Source of the DNA: JABDBE01 sp963832245
GTDB taxonomy: Bacteria; Acidobacteriota; Terriglobia; Terriglobales; Acidobacteriaceae
Direction: 5' to 3'
Length of the DNA: 64,000 nt
Assembly: GCA_963832245.1 (NCBI GenBank)
Contig: CAWHTG010000004.1
Coordinates: 2,666,001-2,730,000 of the forward strand
Shown: one piece after another, positions 60,940 to 64,000 of the stretch
Numbering within the stretch: position 1 is the first letter of the stretch
How the letters are laid out: every line of letters begins with the position of its first letter
Made by a program: the position numbers and the translations under genes
Notes under the pieces: generated by a model
Told to the model about the DNA's origin: nothing
Databases searched by the model: none
Seen by the model: only the letters and a program-made list of their open reading frames with translations

Positions 60940-61930
60940 ATCGTGGTCTGCTTCGGTCGATTTTGGGTCCTTCAAACCACGTCTGAGGTATTCACCAGGA
61001 TTAGCCTTGACAACTCGCTTGAACGCCTTGCTGAATGCGGCGTCGGACTCGTAACCGACCAATCGAGCGACTTCCGGGAGCTTTTTGTCACGCCGTTCAA
61101 GTAGCTGTATCGCCTTCTGCATCCGCCACTCGGTTACGTATTCCAGCGGCGTTTGTCCGAGATGCTCTTTGAAACGTGCTGCGAATGCGGAGCGAGACAT
61201 GCCCGCCGCTTCGGCCAGGGATTCGACCGTCCAGGGTGTATTCACTCTGTCATGAATGGCACTCAGAGCAGCGCCTATTTGAGGATCGAAAATTGCACGA
61301 AGCCATCCTTTGTTGCGTTCCGGTCCCGACGCGATATGCGCCCGAAGTACCTGGATAAACAGAACCTCGGCCAGTCGACTCGCGACGACTTCAGATACCC
61401 GGCGCCTGTTCTTCCATCTCTGACGCGAGCGCCTGCACTGTGGTGTGCAGAGCAAGCGTGCGTGCCTGATCGGCCTTCATCAAAATGAAGTTCGGCAATA
61501 ACTGAGTGATCGGCCTCAGGCTGGCGCGATCGAAACTCAAGGATCCACAGACGATTGTCGTCGGTGCGCCACCGCCACCACAAAGAGCGACATTGCCGTT
61601 GGCCTTGGCCCCGATCTCGCGGAAGCTCCACCTCGGACGTGTTCGCGGGCTGTCGCGCAAAACAATCGAAGTCCCCTTAGCCAGTAAAAAGCAATCACCA
61701 CCGGTGAGGGGAATCGGCTCCGGAATGCCTTCGACACTCAGCCAGCAGTTGCCGCGCGAAAGCATGGCGAAGTGCGCCAAATCTGTGGGTGACATCTTTT
61801 TGTCGGAAGGCGTGACTTTTTCTTCGGTCTGGTTTTCCTGTTTTATGCCCCACGGGGCTGTGGCTTCGAGCCTGTGCAGACCGAAAGCGGTTACGTGCAT
61901 CGTTTTAAAGATGTCTGTTATTGAATCCAA
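60928..61930 (-). pseudogene. AraC-family regulator (cupin_6 + AraC HTH) split by a frameshift
   Basis: Two frames together make a normal ~330-residue AraC regulator. The first (from TTG 61930 after AGGAG) carries the cupin-type sensor domain (FGLHRLEATAPWGIK; LSRGNCWLSVEG; LTGGDCFLLAKG) and ends at ASEMEEQAPG-I-stop (61391). The second resumes in another frame with SEVVASRLAEVLFIQVLRAHI and the two HTH motifs (WTVESLAEAAGMSRSAFAARF; EVARLVGYESDAAFSKAFKR, both in part). The join needs loss of one A near 61396. It is divergent from the SDR gene and likely regulated it. It could be a true pseudogene or a sequencing/assembly indel. Confidence 0.75.
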
Positions 61931-62051
61931 CTTACCTCTCCTTTTTGGACGAATAGACAAAATATTAGGACTCCTGAGCAGTTCCCGTCCACCGCTGAAG
62001 AAATCTACTCTACTGTACCGAATGCTATACATCTAGCGAAGGGGAGTAATT

Positions 62052-62786
62052 ATGGGAAAGCTTGAAGGAAAAGTTGCAGTCATCACGGGTGGATCGAGCG
62101 GCATGGCGCTGGCGAGCGCCAAGCGCTTCGTTGAAGAAGGCGCCTACGTTTTCATCACGGGTAGGAGGCAGGAGCAGCTCGATAAGGCCGTCAAGCTGAT
62201 TGGCCGAAACGTGACCGGCGTGCGCGGTGACGCGGCCAATCTCGACGACCTCGACCGTCTGTTCGATACGGTCAAGCGGGAAAAGGGCAAGATCGACGTC
62301 CTGTTCGCGAGCGCTGGCAGGGGCGAGGCCTTACCACTGGGCGAGATTACCGAGCAGCACTTTGATGCGGCCTTCGGCCTGAATACGCGCGGAACGCTGT
62401 TTACCGTTCAGAAGGCGTTGCCGCTGTTCAACGATGGCGGATCGATCATCATGACCGGATCAGTTGCTTCGGTGAAGGGTTTTCCTGGTTTCGGCGTGTA
62501 TGCGGCGAGTAAGGCGGCATTGCGCTCCTTTGCACGCACGTGGCTCAACGAACTGAAGGGCAGGAATATCCGGGTGAACGTGCTGGGCCCAGGGCCTATC
62601 GCCACACCGATGCAGGAAGAAGTTCTCACCAAGGAAGCGAAGGAGATGTTCGAATCCCTGATCCCGCGGGGAAGGATGGGTCAACCTGAGGAAATCGCGA
62701 CGGTCGCGCTGTTTCTTGCTTCCGACGATTCGAGCTTCGTGAACGGGGTGGAGTTGAATGTCGACGGCGGCTTCTCGGCCATCTGA
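62052..62786 (+). CDS. SDR-family oxidoreductase
   Basis: A 244-residue classical short-chain dehydrogenase: cofactor motif TGGSSGMALA, GDAANLDDL, NAG-like segment reading ASAGRGEA, catalytic Ser in TGSVASVKG, YAASK (Tyr/Lys), PG-motif LGPGPIATPM and C-terminal VNGVELNVDGGFSAI. NAD(P)-dependent reduction of a ketone, aldehyde or quinone is expected; the substrate is unknown. GGGGAG precedes the ATG. It is the first gene of a plus-strand set (reductase, NTF2-like) opposite a damaged AraC gene, a common arrangement in which AraC activates the set. Confidence 0.92.
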   Translation: MGKLEGKVAVITGGSSGMALASAKRFVEEGAYVFITGRRQEQLDKAVKLIGRNVTGVRGDAANLDDLDRLFDTVKREKGKIDVLFASAGRGEALPLGEITEQHFDAAFGLNTRGTLFTVQKALPLFNDGGSIIMTGSVASVKGFPGFGVYAASKAALRSFARTWLNELKGRNIRVNVLGPGPIATPMQEEVLTKEAKEMFESLIPRGRMGQPEEIATVALFLASDDSSFVNGVELNVDGGFSAI

Positions 62787-62830
62787 AGTCGGCGGTTGGG
62801 ATCAATATCAACATGGATCGGAGAAGCACT

Positions 62831-63434
62831 GTGAGCTATGCGATTGTCGGATTCGGCAAGATAGGCCAGGCCCTCGCCCACGCGTTCGCCCGTAAAAACA
62901 TCAACGTGACAGTCGCGAGTCGCCGGCCGCCTGAGGCGTTGGCGCCGCAGGCTCGGGCGATTGGACCTACGGTCGTCGCCAGGTCGCTGGCGGATGCACT
63001 CGAGGCCGAACACAATCATCCTGGCGGTTCCGTTCGGGGAACATCGCGAGATTGCGAAGGCCCTGCCGAGCTGGAAGGGCAAGACGGTCATCGACGCGAT
63101 GAACGCGCTTGGAGTTCTCCCTGAGGATCTGGACGGCCTCCTCTCCTCCGCCTTCGTTGCGAAGTCGTTCACCGGCGCTAAGTTGGTGAAAGGTTTTAAT
63201 CACCTGGTTGCGGCCACCCTGGCTACCGATCCGATCGTCGAGGGCGGCCACCGGGTCGTCTTTCTGTCGAGCGACGATGAGGATGCGATCGCTCCCGTGG
63301 CAGATTTGGCCAAACAACTCGGGTTCGCACCCGTCAAGCTCGGAAAGCTCAACGAGGGGGGCGCGCTGGTGCACGCACGCGGCCGCACTTGGGGTCAGCT
63401 CATCTTCCAGGATTTGTTCAAGAAGCAGCAGTAA
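62831..63434 (+). pseudogene. NADPH-dependent F420-reductase-like gene with a single-base frameshift
   Basis: Starts GTG 62831 with GGAGAAG eight bases upstream. The first part carries the dinucleotide motif VGFGKIGQALAHAFARKN and TVASRRPPEAL; after LADALEA the frame is lost. One base later the rest follows: TIILAVPFGEHREIAKAL, VIDAMNALG, LVKGFNHLVAATL, VVFLSSDDEDA and GRTWGQLIFQDLF. Removing one A in GCCGAACAC near 63009 restores ADTIILAVPFG. Whole, it would be ~200 residues, the size of NAD(P)-binding members of this family. The change may be genuine decay or a sequence error. Confidence 0.75.
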
Positions 63435-63530
63435 TCAATCTATGACCGCGCGATTTGGCCCGAGAAGGATGCTTCCGAAACGTCGGATTAGATCGGACAC
63501 ACTTGATGTAAGGGAAAAGGAGAGATTTCG

Positions 63531-63947
63531 ATGAGCACCGAAAAGAATGTCCAGATTGTGAAGAATTTTCTTGCGGCACTCGGCCGCCGCGACAAGCAAG
63601 ATCTGCTGGCGTTGTCTGCCGAAGATATTGAGTGGATCATTCCGGGCGAGGACTGGCCGCTGGCCGGCACGCACCGCGGGCACGCTGGACTGAATAACTT
63701 ACTTCAGAAGGCTAACGAAACGGTGGAAACTTCGTACCCAGAACCCCCCGAGTTCATAGCGCACGGAGACCGGGTTCTGGTCGTCGGCTTCGCTAGGGGG
63801 ACAATCAAAGCCACGAATAGGACGTTCGAGGACCATTGGGTCTTCGCCATTACCATTCGAAATGGCAAAGTGACGAACATCCGTGAGTATGTCGACACGC
63901 AAGCCCTGGCGCGGGCCTCCGAGACGGCCGCGGTCCCGAGGCCCTGA
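63531..63947 (+). CDS. SnoaL-like NTF2-fold protein
   Basis: A 138-residue protein with the SnoaL-like fold: NVQIVKNFLAALGRRDKQDLLALSAEDIEWIIPG (in part), GTHRGHAGLNNLLQKANETVE, then strands EFIAHGDRVLVVGFARGTIK and DHWVFAITIRNGKVTNIREYVD. Such proteins bind or isomerise small hydrophobic ligands. AGGAGA precedes ATG at 8 bases. It is the third gene of the set with the SDR and the frameshifted reductase. The specific function is unknown. Confidence 0.85.
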   Translation: MSTEKNVQIVKNFLAALGRRDKQDLLALSAEDIEWIIPGEDWPLAGTHRGHAGLNNLLQKANETVETSYPEPPEFIAHGDRVLVVGFARGTIKATNRTFEDHWVFAITIRNGKVTNIREYVDTQALARASETAAVPRP

Positions 63948-64000
63948 CCCATCGCGCTGTTTCGTCTCGGCAATCTGAATCGGCGGATCTCAGTCAGTGC

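Noticed and set aside
61391..61930. Selenocysteine readthrough of the TGA ending the AraC cupin frame
   Set aside because: The HTH half continues in a different frame, so readthrough would not restore the protein; a one-base indel does.

Overview
The window looks like chromosomal DNA of a soil or sediment Acidobacteriota (Terriglobia-like). This is inferred from moderate-high GC, many secreted beta-propeller proteins, a kinase-like protein fused to a TonB C-terminal domain, a large family of short palindromic intergenic repeats, and a TGA-encoded selenocysteine gene. No rRNA or other phylogenetic marker was available to confirm it.

Layout. 1-5.2 kb: the end of a tripartite RND efflux operon (adaptor, permease, TolC-like protein). 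6.1-12.4 kb: pyruvate phosphate dikinase, GTP-dependent PEP carboxykinase and an MFS carboxylate-type transporter, i.e. entry into gluconeogenesis. 12.6-25.8 kb: ten consecutive minus-strand genes that I read as an oxalate/glyoxylate island. In transcription order these are malate synthase, an alanine/serine-glyoxylate aminotransferase, an oxalyl-CoA synthetase of the AAE3/Pcs60 type, an overlapping PanE-like reductase, a nine-heme cytochrome c, a FadR-type regulator, the gamma-delta, alpha and beta subunits of an oxalate oxidoreductase, and an OxlT-like antiporter. 26-41 kb: an OprP-like porin, secreted beta-propeller proteins, an orphan PstS, a hydratase-family protein, glycerate 2-kinase, two hydrolases and a pseudokinase-TonB fusion. 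40.7-49 kb: leucine biosynthesis (leuD, leuC, leuB, leuA) interrupted by an HxlR/NmrA/SnoaL cassette, with a LysR regulator facing leuA across a divergent promoter. 49-55.5 kb: repeat-rich DNA with a PD-(D/E)XK protein, a PAF-acetylhydrolase-like enzyme, a lipoprotein and an acyl-CoA synthetase. 55.5-64 kb: a selenocysteine peroxiredoxin, the initiator tRNA, a tyrosine integrase abutting that tRNA (a genomic island), an IS91-type transposase, and a small redox/AraC cluster carrying two single-base frameshifts.

How the genes may work together. Oxalate would enter through the antiporter. It could be oxidised to CO2 by oxalate oxidoreductase, yielding low-potential electrons. It could also be activated to oxalyl-CoA and reduced to glyoxylate by the PanE-like enzyme, as PanE2 does in Methylobacterium extorquens. 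Glyoxylate would then pass to malate (malate synthase) or glycine (aminotransferase), with PEP carboxykinase, PPDK and glycerate kinase completing the route to PEP and sugars. The combination of ligase/reductase assimilation and OOR dissimilation under one regulator, with no formyl-CoA transferase or oxalyl-CoA decarboxylase in the window, is the most notable system here. The second is the selenocysteine peroxiredoxin with a clear bacterial SECIS-like hairpin.
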